From assembly GCA_025617745.1 (NCBI GenBank), contig CM046863.1, forward strand, positions 7,924,935-7,988,934: a stretch of 64,000 nt of DNA. Reading direction: 5' to 3'. Shown one piece after another: positions 23,194-35,121 of the stretch. The notes beneath the pieces were generated by a model. That model ran no database searches. It saw nothing but the letters and a program-made list of their open reading frames with translations, and was not told where the DNA came from. The translations under genes were made by a program, and so were the position numbers. This DNA comes from Heliocidaris erythrogramma (taxonomy: Eukaryota; Echinodermata; Echinoidea; Camarodonta; Echinometridae). Positions within the stretch are counted from its first letter, which is position 1. Every line of letters begins with the position of its first letter.

Positions 23194-23694
23194 TAACTTC
23201 GTAACTTCACACCCGTAGAAATAAAAAAGAGCAGCTAAAGCGTATTTCAAGACGTATACTCTCGCGGGCCAAGAGAAGTACGACCCTCAGTCATACTTAA
23301 AAGCCGCATCATTATACTGATAAAGCCCTACACATCCGTATACGTTTCCATTATGCATTTTATCTAGAGCTGCAGCGCGCCGCAACTCTACCGATGGCTA
23401 TGCACACCGTACCAGCTGAAGAAACTTCAAGCCGCTAATTTTGCGCTCGCTGCGTTGCACTACAAAAATTGAAGAAATATCGGTGATCGCGGGGGAAAAA
23501 GTGGATTCCGAAATGTACTATATACCACCCCAATAGGAGATCCCGTTTTCATGCTCTGTACAATCGTATTGCAAAAAAAAACGATACAAGAGGGATGTGA
23601 AACTATTATAACATAACTATACAACTGTGCAACTGTATGTAGTAACGCATTAATAGTTACATAGTTGTATAGTAAGCTGGCCAAAGTGCCATAA

Positions 23695-23880
23695 TTACGT
23701 GCAACTACACATCCGTACCGCTGTAGAGTAGATGTATAGTTATAACCAATCAGATCAAAGAAAACTATACAACTATACACCTACTCACGCAGTCTGGAAT
23801 AGATGTATAGTTTTAACCAATCAGATCACAGGAAACTGCACAACTATGCATCTACTCCCGCAGTCTGGAATAGATGTGAG
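23695..23880. repeat. Tandem repeat, unit about 72 bases
   Basis: Units share TAGATGTATAGTT, AACCAATCAGATCA, CTATACAACTATAC-like sequence and CGCAGTCTGGAATAGATGT. Two full units and one partial unit are seen, preceded by related inverted words (TATACAACTGTGCAACTGTA) at 23,615-23,640. Confidence 0.7.
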
Positions 23881-24362
23881 ATCAACTTTCTAGAGATGAA
23901 CTCAATATCAATATTCTATTGTTTTAGCACATTTTGTGTCCCAATATATCTGGTTGTTTGTGATCTTCAGGAAATGTTAGCATCATTTTTGTAAACAATA
24001 ACCTCAAATGCAAATATATCCTTATCTGCAATAAAGTTGAATTGTAATGATACTTCAATAAAATAGAGTAATTTCTTTTTAGGGAAGTTGCTCAACTTCA
24101 TCTTTAAGCCTTTATCAAAAAGTTCGATGGCATGGGCAAGAAATATTCCATCGTGGAAAAATATGACTATATAACGTTTTCATTAAACCAGAAGAATATT
24201 GTAGTTCTGTTATTTTTTGTTTTGATATATCATACTATGAACAGGGCTGTTCAACAAACTCTGCTTATCATTAGCTCTTGATAAAACCCGAGTTCATGCA
24301 CGAAAGCCATAATGGCTACCAACTCATTCAAATCCAGAATAAAAAGGGCCCCATTACTCACA

Positions 24363-26150
24363 GTGCATGATATATCGCATCACCTCATTAATAATTGATT
24401 TAAAACATATAATTTTTACTTACGTTTAAAACAATTGAAAACTTAAAGAAAAATGATAAGCTGACATAACACACAATTACTTCTATTTACAACAAAGTCG
24501 ATTAATCATAGCTTCTTTGAATAAACTTTTTTTTTTCTACAGGGCAGACAAAAAAGTAACAAATGCTGACAAAGGGATTTAGGCAACTTCAAATTATGAT
24601 GATTCCATAACCTCATAACCTCACAATAGACACAGCTTTTTTTCTTCTTCTTTTTTTTACAACAAGTTCAAATATTTCTTCTGCTTTGAGCCAGAAGTGT
24701 TATAGCTCTGTGTAAAATAATATAAAGTAACACCCATCTGGCTCCAAACAAACCATCATCAAATAAAAGTTTGATGACATGCAGATGAAATAATTCATCA
24801 CACAAAAATGAGCCCTTATTGTTATCGTTAAAACAAAAACAATTGTTTTAGGAGGCAAACAGTTATCTTTAAAAACTGTATCTGAAATTATGCCAGAGCA
24901 CACTTGTTCCACGAAAACGTCATATCAGATCTTGATAAATTGGAGGTCGTGCACGTCAGCCATAATGAATACCAAATATTCTTTTCCTGAAAATAGATGG
25001 CGCCATAGGCATATCACACATAGAGACATCAGGATCCGCTGGAGAAAAATGCAATTTATTTTGCTTCGATTCAAATAATGGTTCTTTTACAACAATGCTT
25101 AGCAGCAATTAACTTAATTGTATTTTTTTTGGTATATATTATTTCTCACAAGGCATGACATATTGCATCACTTCATTAATGATTGATTTAGAATATATCG
25201 TTTTTACTTAAGTTTAAAACAATTGAATTTTGATAAACTGAGATAACACACAATTACTTATATTTCCAACAAAGTCCATTATTCATAATAACTTCTTTGA
25301 ATCCTATTTTTATACAGGGCAGAAAATCAAGTGACAATTGCTGTTAGAGGAATATAAGCAACTTGAAACTATAATGATTCCATTACCCCATAACTTCATA
25401 ATAGACACAGATTGTCCCCCCTCCTGCAAATTCGAATATTTCGTCTGTTTGGAGGAATACGGGTTATAGCTCTGTGTAAAATAAAATTAAGTAATGCCCT
25501 TCTGGCTCCAAACAAACTTCTAGAAATTTAGTTCCTTTAAAAAAGACAGTATTCAATTTCATATTCAAATCATCATCGGAGAAACTTTGATGACATGCAG
25601 ATGGAATATTTCATCACACACACATAAAAAACCTTATTGCTATCATTAAACAAAAACAAATATTGTAGGAGGTAAACAATTATAAAACAAAATTGTATCT
25701 GACGTTATGCCAGACAGTATGCCGAGCACACCTGTTGGAGGTCAGATGGCGCCATACACATATCACATAGAGACATCAGGATTCGCTCCAGATAAGTGTA
25801 ATTTAGTTTGATTCGATTCAAATAATGGATCTTTTACAAGAATGCTTAGCAGCAATTAACTTAAATCTTTATTGTTAACATATGATATCTCACAAGGCAT
25901 GACATATTGCATAACCTCATCAATAATTGATTTAGAATATTTACTTTTTACTTAAGTTTAAAACAAGTGAAAACTTAATTAAATTCAGTAATGATATTAA
26001 TACGACAAGGCTTGAGAGCCATTGACTTAATTATGCATGCTTGTGATACCTTCTTACAATGCATGACATATTGCATCGCCTGCTCGCTGATGATTGGTTC
26101 CAAAATTGTATATCTACTTAAGTTTACACATTTCGTTGAGATTTAGACAA
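24363..26150. repeat. Degenerate tandem array, unit about 750-790 bases
   Basis: Starts of successive units (GCATGAYATATTGCATCRC) occur at about 24,363, 25,152, 25,897 and 26,062. Units share ACACACAATTACTT, CAGGGCAGA, TTATAGCTCTGTGTAAAATA, TCTGGCTCCAAACAAAC and TTTGATGACATGCAGATG. Later units are shortened. No conserved frame crosses the units, so this is non-coding repeat sequence. Confidence 0.75.
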
Positions 26151-26682
26151 CTTATAATTTCGATGATTTCATAACCTCATAATACACACGCAGCGAGTCC
26201 CTTCTACAAAATAGAATAGATATGAGTAAGGCACTCTTTGTCGTTGTTTTTGTTTGTAAACATTTGTAAAATACGTAGATCCTTCCAAAAGCAATTTCAT
26301 AATAAAAATCGGGTACTGTATGGTATCTATACAACTGTACGCTACATGGATAATAAGTCATTGTCTCTCTTTCGAGCACAGGCAATCTCACAGTGCGACT
26401 TTTTGGTGGTTTTGTGGTGCCTAGTCACATTTTACATAACTCTATTCAATTTATTCTTTAATTCGTGCGTAGATTCTTAATCTACCGTGTTACCATACAT
26501 TTTTTCACCATTTTATACAGTAGTTAGATTTTGAGTTCACTCCGCAATGATATTCAAGGTCTTCCCCCAGTTTAACCCATGATGCTTTAGTTTAATCCAG
26601 TTACGCTGATGTAACAACACATAGGCCTCCATCTCTTGTCACATTGAAATGGAATTAATTTACCCTTCTGACTGATTGCCCA

Positions 26683-26689
<7 letters not shown>

Positions 26690-26721
<32 letters not shown>

Positions 26722-27390
26722 CGCTTCTGCTTCTTCTGCTTATTTGTACCCCTCTCCTCACCCCCCCCCCTCTCTCTCTCGCTCTCTCTCTGATTTTTTT
26801 TATATGAGTGTCTTTCTCTTTCTCTCCATGTCATAAAATAAAATCCTCCTAAAATATTATTATTTCACTATTTGAGTCATTTACTATCTTTCCCAGAGTA
26901 TCATTCATTGCTTCAAAGTAGCTTGCAGGGGAGTTCGGAGGCCTGTACCAAGCACAGATTAATAATAGTTTTACCTTTGACATTTTGATATCGATGAAAA
27001 TGGCCTCAGCCTCACAATCAATATCAATACGTTTAAAAACAACACCATTACTAATATAAATAGCGACACCACCGCCACTCCTGTTTCTGTCCTTTCTAAC
27101 AATTGTATATCCATCTATATGGAGTTTCCGTGTCCAGAACGATATCATAATGCAGCGTGTTTCATTGATTGCAATTACGTGAAAAGGATGATCTTCTAAG
27201 GTAAATATAATATTTGCATACGTTAGTAAAATCAGCATCGTTGGTTATTATGTTGTATCCCTCTCCTCCTTCTCACACTCTCTCACTCTCTCTCTCTCTT
27301 CTCTCTATCTTTCTCTCTCTGAGTTTTTATGTGAGTTTATTTCTCTTTATAATCTCATAAAATAAAATCCTCCATTTTTGTCTTCCCCTG
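26690..27390. repeat. Duplicated TC-rich flanks around a LINE fragment
   Basis: A TC-rich tract ending CATAAAATAAAATCCTCC occurs at about 26,690-26,850 and again at 27,250-27,390. The LINE endonuclease fragment at 26,849-27,238 lies between them. The arrangement suggests a local duplication or an insertion into a tandemly repeated tract. Confidence 0.55.
26849..27238 (-). pseudogene. LINE endonuclease fragment
   Basis: The minus-strand frame contains DHPFHVIAINETR, then DRNRSGGGVAIYISNG, then AWYRPPNSPASYFEAMNDTL. These are landmarks of the apurinic endonuclease-like domain of non-LTR retrotransposons (the catalytic ET motif, the SGGGVA loop and the YRPP segment). Both ends of the domain and all of the reverse transcriptase are missing. 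Its text differs from the endonuclease at 28,568-29,340, so it comes from another subfamily. Confidence 0.75.
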
Positions 27391-27572
27391 AAGTGATTTC
27401 TGTAGAATAAAAATAGAACCCATCATGCATACTAAGGAAGTTGCTATATGTGGCTAGTATCAGGCCATTTTAATTTTATTTTTTATTTCAGTTTGGTTTA
27501 TTCAATCATTTAAAATCAAATCAAATATACATATCATACATGTTACAAACATTGCAAATTCAGTTTGAATGA

Positions 27573-29580
27573 TTAGGATGCCCCTAAAAGCACATGCATG
27601 CTTGATAATGAGTGATAGCTATTATTCATATTCGTTAATATAGTATTATTTAAATCAATTAATGCATGTTCACAGGAATGACCTGTTCTAAAACCATACT
27701 GATATTCGTTTAATATTTTGTTACTATCCAAATGAGAAATTAATCTTTTGTAAACAATTTTTTCCAGGATTTTAGAGAAGCATGATAATAATGTGATTGG
27801 TCGATAGTTAGAAAAGGAATGTTTATCGCCTTTTTTGAAAACTGGGATGATCTTACCAATTTTTAAACTATTAGGTACTATTCCAGAACATAAGGATATA
27901 TTAAATATATGGACTAGAGGAGTTAATATGGAATAGATTACTTTTTTAATAATAAAAGTACTGATATCATCAAAGCCAGTGCTATAACTCATTTTTAATT
28001 CCTTAACAATTTTAATGATATTTGATTCATTGGTCGGATAAAAATACATAGAGGATTGACAAGGATTTTTAAGGTAATGACTAAAATGATTATTTGGAGT
28101 AAGGACGGCTTTCTTTAAAGTATTTATAGCAATATTTGAAAAGAAATTATTAAATTCATTTACGATTTCTTCATTATTACAAACCTTGATATTATTTTTC
28201 ATAAAATATAAAGGAAAGTTTTGTTTATTTTTCTTACACATCAAATCATTAATGATTTGCCAAACTTTTCTTAGATTATGTTTATTCTTGAATAATAAGT
28301 CACAATAATACTTTTTACGAGCCGATCTTAGGAGTCGATTTAATTTATTTCGATATTTCTTATATTTAATTTCAGCTAATATAGTACGTTTTTGGCAAAA
28401 AAGTTTATGAAGACGATTTTTCTTATTAATACGTTTTAACAATCCGATTGTTACCCAAGGCTTTTTGGCCAAAGTCTTGGTGTTTGTCTTTTTTTTAACT
28501 TGACAATTAATGTTAAATGCCGTTTTGAATATTTCAAGAAATTTATTATATGCATCATCTGCGCTACTTACTGATAATACATTATTCCAATCATTTTGTT
28601 AAAACTGTCAATATTTTCTTTGTTTACACACATCTTAGAAAAATTCACATTGGCATCAGCTTTAGGGTAGGACCTTGTATTATGGGTAATTGAAAAAATG
28701 GGCAAATGGTCAGTTGTATCGTCATACAATATTCCTGAAGAAACTTGTTTTTCACATACATTGGTGAATATATTGTCAATTAAAGTTGTTGAGCATAATG
28801 TAATTCGTGTTGGCCTGTTAATTAACGGTCGGAAAGAATTGTTATACATAATATTCAGAAATTCATTGACGTTTGCAACTGATGAGCTATTTAATAAATT
28901 TATATTCCAGTCACCCATAATATATATGTCCTTGTTTTCATTCATCAATTTACTAAGGCATGTATTTACATCATTATTAAAATCACTTACAGTTGAACTA
29001 GGATCACGATAAATAATTCCGACGATTAATTTTTTCTGATTACATGTATTAATTTCAACAAAGAGAGATTCGCATACATTTTGGGCAAGAGTTATATCTG
29101 CTCTTTCTATTACATTTAATGAATTGTGGATTAACATGGCTACTCCACCACCTCTACTTTTTGTTCTGTCACAATGAAAAAATGTATAATTTTCCAGATG
29201 AAATAATTCCTTTGGTGTCAGTGGATGTATCCAGGTTTCGCTGAATCCATATATTGAAAAATTAACGTTTATATGCTTGGTAATAAAGTCATGAATATTT
29301 TCGAAATTTTTGTACAGGCTCCTAGCGTTAAAATGGAGTATATATTTAAGGTATCATTATCAAAAATCATTTCAGAGTTGAATTCATTTGGTAACCAGTA
29401 TCTATTTGGATTATCAAGTACTGGACAATTGATATCAGGATCGATACTTGATAAATTATCTTCTTCAGTCGTGTCCATATTGTTTATTTTACTATCATTA
29501 AACTCATCTTGGTTGAATAAATGGCCAAACTCTAAGTTGGAAAGGTTGGTAAAAGGGAAAGGGGAATCACAAAATACCAT
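27573..29580 (-). pseudogene. LINE ORF2 (endonuclease and partial RT), broken
   Basis: The frame begins near 29,580. A frame change near 29,335 precedes the endonuclease text, including FNARSLYKNFENIHDF in the new frame, then SETWIHPL, GGGVAMLIHNS, GIIYRDP, MGDWNINLL, and later TLIDNIFTN and TTDHLPIF. A second shift lies near 28,605. RT text follows: the fingers region STGFDDISTFIIKK, KIGKIIPVFKKGDKHSFSNY with RPITLLSCFSKILEKIV, and YQYGFRTGHSCEHALIDL. The palm motifs A to C are absent because of the 3' deletion. It is non-functional. Confidence 0.75.
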
Positions 29581-29734
29581 AAATCAACTATAATAAAAAA
29601 GTATACTTAAAGAAAAGTAAGGTAAAAGAATATGAATGAAACTAGTAAAATGTATTACATAAACATGGGTGCAATTAAGGTACGCTGTATTTTAATCATA
29701 CTGTCATTTCCAAAAGACTGTCGTTCAACGCTGT

Positions 29735-30505
29735 TTAGAGTTTCGAAAGTTCATCCTTTGTTCGTATTTGTCTTTTCATTGTTCTATTTCCCGATGTGGT
29801 AAGCAGAGCAATGATGCGGCCATCAGAGGCCCAGGCCTCTTTGACTTTTTCATGTTTCTTTGTAGCGAAGAGTAGGTCTTGATTGACAGCGGTCAACGAC
29901 TCATCAATGCCAATCCCAGAACCTTTCAGTTTTCTACGGGATCGCAGAACTTCGTTCCGTTTTCGGTAAGAAGTGAATTTCACCATTGATCGTGTTTTTT
30001 TCTTTTTTCCTTCTATCCTCTCATTGTTCCTCACAGCGACACGATGTGATCTATCAATATCATGCTTCGATAGTTCCACGCCCAGCTTATCTTTAGCGAT
30101 GGTGCACACAATGTCGTCTGTATCTTCTCTGTCATGCTCTGCTACCCCGAAGAACTTTAGACAATTGCGTCTTGAGTATTGTTCAGCTTCGTTGACGGCA
30201 ATTTGGAGATTTTTAATTGCATTATCCTGCTTGTTGGAAAGTTCTTTCAGCCCTTTGATTTCACTCTCCTTGGCTCGAAGGTCCATCTCTGTTTCCATTC
30301 TCTCCCCGTCATAACGGTCAAGTCGCTCAATGATATCATTGTTCAACTTTTCAATGAGCTCAAGACGATTGATGAACTTGGTCATTTCTTTGTTCATTGC
30401 CTTTTCAACAGCCTTTTCAACTGTTTTCTCGATAGAACTGAGAAATTCTTCACCTTTAAGGTAATCATTGGCAGCGGCAACAGCCGCCGCTTGGGCTTTC
30501 GCCAT
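29735..30505 (-). CDS. LINE ORF1 protein, L1-ORF1-like, intact frame
   Basis: A 256-residue open frame starting MAKAQAAAVAAAND. Residues of about 20-110 are a Glu/Lys-rich heptad-type coiled coil. Next comes an RRM-like region starting at EQYSRRNCLKFFGVAEH and containing DRSHRV, then a basic C-terminal segment (KFTSYRKRNEVLRSRRKLKG). This layout matches the L1-ORF1/Transposase_22 type of nucleic-acid chaperone that packages LINE RNA. It lies directly upstream of the broken ORF2. The frame is intact although its partner enzyme is dead, so it could only act in trans if expressed. Confidence 0.75.
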   Translation of the reverse strand: MAKAQAAAVAAANDYLKGEEFLSSIEKTVEKAVEKAMNKEMTKFINRLELIEKLNNDIIERLDRYDGERMETEMDLRAKESEIKGLKELSNKQDNAIKNLQIAVNEAEQYSRRNCLKFFGVAEHDREDTDDIVCTIAKDKLGVELSKHDIDRSHRVAVRNNERIEGKKKKTRSMVKFTSYRKRNEVLRSRRKLKGSGIGIDESLTAVNQDLLFATKKHEKVKEAWASDGRIIALLTTSGNRTMKRQIRTKDELSKL

Positions 30506-30650
30506 GATGACTTGTGGAGAGATATGGAATAAAATGTAAAGTGAAGTGAAAGAGTATATACTCGTATGATTACTATGAATGGACTTGTAGACCTTCCGGT
30601 GAAGAACAAATTGCAGAGTAGTTTATATCATCATTTTGAGTGATACATTA

Positions 30651-31825
30651 TTTTCCGTAGTAGGTTATGGTTATGGTTATTAGGTTATGGTTATGGTTAT
30701 TAGCATCATGGATAACATTAATTTTGCCCACGATAGTAAATTAGTCCATTCTTAACCATCTCATTTGGCCCACAGAAAAACTAGTCTTTTCAGTTTAGAT
30801 GATATTCATTTTATTCTTCACTTCGATATTGTACACCGACATTATTGGCAACATAATGCAATGCCATTCTAGTCTAAAGAGCAATATTACATAATGAAGA
30901 CTAACATAGGAAGAAATAATTGTATCCGATATAATGTACACCATAGCTACATCAACAGTGATTATGAAGAGGTGTATCAAACATGGTTCTTTTCTTCTTT
31001 TCTTCTTTTTTTCTGATTAAGTATTTACAAAAGTCGTAAACGATTCAAACTTGTCAATACGTTAATAAATATCTGACACATAGCTTTCCACTGTATTCTA
31101 TACATTTTTAATGTGCATAATACTACGTTTATAGGCGCTATGATGCTGTAGTCCAAGCGGCTACTATGCAATGCATTGTCTTTTTAGCCCAGTAGAGAGC
31201 TGGGACAACATCACCATTATTACAATTGTACATACTCAATTATAGAATAATGGAACTTTTTTTTTTTACCAAGAAGGCAGCCTGTCAGGCGTCACACTCC
31301 ACATTCAAACATACCCTCAATATCATCATAGCATACGCTGTGGTCCTTCTCCTACCGTTCTTGTTCAATAAATTGGTTCTGAATTCAGTTTTGTTTTCAT
31401 TGTTTCAACAATAATACATCTATACTCTGAAACCACGCCATGTTCTTAAATTTTCACATTCCTTCTTCATTGTCATATAGTCTATAGGCTTCGATATCTC
31501 TGCTTCTTCAATTAATAATTCGTTTTTGGCTTTGTGAAGGCCACATGGTATTCATCCTTCACTTACACCCTTAAAATATTGGCTAACTTGACTTGGGCAA
31601 CTACCGAATTGTAAGGGCCTAATTTATGGTAACATATTTCTTTTTAAAAATGTATGCTATAATGTAGGCTTTTTCAACCAACTCATCACCAGAGGGATGT
31701 TCCCCTTGTGTGATTCTTCTTCCAAGTCGGCTATAATCTACTACTTCTTGGTCATACGTATAATGTCAAACGGTTGATGGCAGGTTCACACACCCTACTA
31801 CAGAGGTTTTTAACTATTTTTTTTT
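30651..31825. other. Non-coding stretch
   Basis: No gene is supported. A small minisatellite of TAGGTTATGGTTATGGTTAT units occurs at 30,660-30,703, just beyond the 5' end of the LINE. Confidence 0.5.
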
Positions 31826-32186
31826 AAAGAAATACTCAAATTTTGAACGAAATTATATGTCGGAAAGTGAATGGTTAGTCATTATAACTACACGTTGCCC
31901 AATATTGTCTATCATATCTCATGAAGGGTATATGACATCATATAAAATCTAACCGTTTGCAGTGTGAACAAAGTCGTCTAATCATAATACATATGCGATT
32001 TACATAAAAGAAATACTCAAATTTTGAACGAAATTATATGTCGGAAAGTGAATGGTTAGTCATTATAACTACACGTTGCCCAATATTGTCTATCATATCT
32101 CATGAAGGGTATATGAAATCATATAAAATCTAACCGTTTGCAGTGTGAACAAAGTCGTCTAATCATAATACATATGTGATTTACAT
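31826..32186. repeat. Tandem duplication, unit about 181 bases
   Basis: Two nearly identical units begin AAAGAAATACTCAAATTTTG at 31,826 and 32,007 and end at GATTTACAT. They differ at only a few positions (for example TGACATCAT against TGAAATCAT), so the duplication is recent. It is non-coding. Confidence 0.85.
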
Positions 32187-33098
32187 TATACAACATTTAA
32201 GCAGTACATGGGTTAATTGCAACAGCAGATTTCAATCTGAAGAAGGGACAATAGTTTCCAGGGCGCATAAAGAATTTCAGGTGATACACAATGCAATTTC
32301 ACCATGCATTTTACAATAATAAACAATATTTTACAATATTTTTTTCCTTTTAATGAAACATTTTGCAATATTAGAACCAGTAAATGTTGATATATATTGA
32401 GAATTGATAACTGGCTCTTCAAAGTTCGTTATCGAATAAAGGTGAATCGTCTCCTAAAATGGTACTAATAGGGAAACAGGGTAAAATGGCAGAACTACAA
32501 CAAATGTAAAAAATAATGGCTAGTAATTTAGGTTACAGAAAGGGGCGGGTGACTTGAATAATTCGTTCCTGTTAAGTTTCCTGACTTTGATTCTCAACTT
32601 AAAGATTAACATTATCCGACTGATATTTATGAGATAGATTCTACTTGTTTCTAATTCAGACGTGATTTATGTAGTTTTTACACAAACCGTTGCATAACCA
32701 TTGCCTATGTGATCGCAATAAAAGCAGAAAGAAAAGGTTTCTCTTGATATGCCTGTCATATGACTTTCATTCAGCATTGTTGAAATGGGCTCCATTCTTT
32801 TTTTTTCTCAGACAAAGTATTATATCTCCGAATTAGGAGACTTTCTGACATCTTACAACCGATATAAAGGCAAGTAGAGCTCCCTTCAGATTGTGTTGTA
32901 AAAATGATTAATGACAATGTACAATTCTCTCTGGAAAAGAATAAGAAGGGTTAAATATGAAGTACGATTCCGTTTGTGCATGGTGCTAGACTGTAATGTA
33001 ATAGTCAAAGTTAGTCAGCGATCGTCGCCGTTCTGATAATCAAAGCGAGAAATCCTAAGAACAGACATTGTAGTCCGTCGGGCGGCAAGGTCATATCT
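32187..33098. other. 3' flank of the host gene
   Basis: This is downstream of the minus-strand stop codon at 33,099-33,101 and must contain the 3' UTR. No convincing AATAAA on the minus strand was located close to the stop, so the cleavage site is not assigned. No other gene is seen. Confidence 0.45.
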
Positions 33099-33290
33099 TC
33101 AGCCGTCACCCATCCCCTGGTCGTAATCAGTGTGGTCAGCACGGTTTACAGCATGAACAGTGGTTGTCTTTCCGTTTCTTGGTCTGTAGCCAGGCATCTT
33201 TTTGATGGACTCGCGTTCGATGCAGGAGTAGGCCATATCGATTAGAGACGTTTCTTTATCAATTGTGTCTTCAACGAGTACTCTGCGAGC
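33099..33290 (-). CDS. SDR gene, last exon with stop codon
   Basis: Follows a strong acceptor (TTTTGTCTAG) in phase 0. It encodes ARRVLVEDTIDKETSLIDMA and then YSCIERESIKKMPGY, which corresponds to the C-terminal helix of extended SDRs, where the text typically resembles LVDMAYSLIE. A charged tail ending DYDQGMGDG and a TGA stop at 33,099-33,101 follow. It has 63 codons before the stop. The tail beyond the helix is longer than in typical family members and has no recognised motif. Confidence 0.8.
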   Translation of the reverse strand, partial: ARRVLVEDTIDKETSLIDMAYSCIERESIKKMPGYRPRNGKTTTVHAVNRADHTDYDQGMGDG

Positions 33291-34143
33291 CTAGACAAAA
33301 GGACCAGAGACGAAATGATATCATATAAAATCTAACTTCCAATAGCAATCATGCCAGGTGAGAGTGCATACTTTATCAGTTATAATTAATTTGGACAGTA
33401 TGATTATCTTGCAATGAGGCAGTTCGTAATTATTTCATGTACAAATGACCCTGACATGACCCCAATTCGCACACACACTCGCATCTGTTTTGGTCGACTC
33501 GCTATAATTGTTAACTACTGAAATCATACTGGTGTGCACATTATGATGGGTACAAAATGACAGCCTATGAAGGTTAAAGGAATTCGATAACTTTTTGGAT
33601 GCATGATTTAATAAATTGTTGAATTTTTATATCTGTCTTGTATAATAAATTCAGAAGGATGAATAAGTAGCCAGGCATATGAAGGTTTTCAAAATAATAT
33701 ATAATGCTATTATTAAGATATCTATGACTGAATAATCCCACTTACGAAAGCGTATGGCCGTACGCTTTAGTCTAACACTGGGCCTATGGGGAAATGAATC
33801 CGCCATTTCCGGTCACTTGCATATGTTTACGTTTCCCCCATGGGCTTCATGTTTACACCATATTACATACACTGATAGCATGTAAGGCTAGGCACCTCAG
33901 ATTTTATTAAGCCTCTACAAAGTTACCACTTTCTTTTTACTGGGTACATATGACCTTTAAATGCACCTGCGCATTTTGAAACTACGAACTGGCTTATTGT
34001 ACATCGCTATTATTTTTTCCCTCCCCAACAGACCGTATACATGTAGTGAAAACGTTTTGCAATGACATCATGAAATAATAAGGGTTTGAAGCTGGAATAA
34101 TACTTCTTGATCACTTATGTATATGCGCAGTAGCGCGGCTTAC

Positions 34144-34247
34144 CTTTTGTGGGAAAAATGGTCCAGGCCCATAAAGATCTTGAATACACAGGCTCATTTT
34201 GTCCCAGTGACATGTCAGTGGCCTTTTCAAAGATGCAAAATCGTATC
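34144..34247 (-). CDS. SDR gene exon, C-terminal substrate region
   Basis: The acceptor TTTCTGTCTAG and donor GGTAAGCC are both good. In frame it encodes YDFASLKRPLTCHWDKMSLC followed by IQDLYGPGPFFPQK, entering in phase 1 and leaving in phase 0. In extended SDRs this part follows the GPQGY-like segment and helps form the substrate lid. It pairs with the exon at 37,025-37,105, whose last codons read EFGDQ and share a split glycine codon with this exon. Confidence 0.75.
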
Positions 34248-35121
34248 CTAGACAGAAATATTAAATTGTTATTCATATTTTATTTCCACCAGTAGTTTAA
34301 AAATACCAAAAAAAATACAAGTCAGTACAAAATATAAAATTACAAGATACAGGAGACAGCAAGAAAAGCAAGCAGCTTCATTAAAAAGTTGCCTCCTTTT
34401 GTCGATTCCTGCATAATGATTTAGACCATAATAAATGTCTGTAGATTCGTTTTCATGTACATAATCTAATTTGGCGAAACTCACAACATAGGTGCATGTA
34501 ATCATCAATACAAACTAGGGCATAGTTACCAAGGTAACACAATCAATTTTGCATGATCCTCCCATCAATAAGAAGATGAGCGTTCTAATCATGAAAATTA
34601 AAAAAAAAAAAAAAAGAATTTAGAATTATCTCCCGTCTTTTCATAAAGATTAAGGAGCAAATTTAGCAGCCATCCAGTTAATTGGAACAAAGTGGAAATG
34701 AAAATAGTCTAAAATCTGTCATATTTGATTCGTTTATCATGGTTTTGGTGTCATATCAAAGAAGAGAAAACGAGCTTTCCATTGGTGTGTATAATAAGTC
34801 CAAAATAGTTTAAAGGGAATTTACCAATATAGGCCTACTTAGATTTCAGTTTTAGAGACACCGTGGGCATATACAAACAAATGACATCGTCTTCGAATCA
34901 AGAAACAAAACACAAAAACAAAAAAAGCAAATCTGGAATATTGTTAGGTATTATTGTTTCATTATTATGATTATTCAATTTGTATGAGTTATAATCAATA
35001 ATAATAATGATATTGGTACTTAGGCCTTGATGAAATTATTATTATTATTATGTTGTTGTTGCTGCTGCTGTTGTTGTTTCGTTTCTGTTTTTTTTATTGC
35101 TGTCGTTGTGGTTGTTTATTT
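34248..35121. other. Intron sequence
   Basis: AT-rich intron with no other gene. The (ATT)n and (TTG/CTG)n microsatellite at 35,037-35,080 directly precedes the LINE fragment that starts at about 35,122. Confidence 0.5.

Larger units (their letters stand above)
27460..30650 (-). mobile_element. CR1/L2-like LINE, internally deleted
   Basis: On the minus strand a non-LTR retrotransposon runs from a 5' leader near 30,650 through ORF1 (30,505-29,735) and ORF2 (from about 29,580) to a short 3' end near 27,460. ORF2 has an endonuclease and the N-terminal part of the reverse transcriptase. It then jumps, after NNTILTNMNNSYHS, into apparent 3' UTR containing TGCTTTTAGGGGCATCC and AATAAA-type sequence. 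The catalytic core of the RT is therefore gone. The CR1/L2 assignment rests on motif style. Confidence 0.75.
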
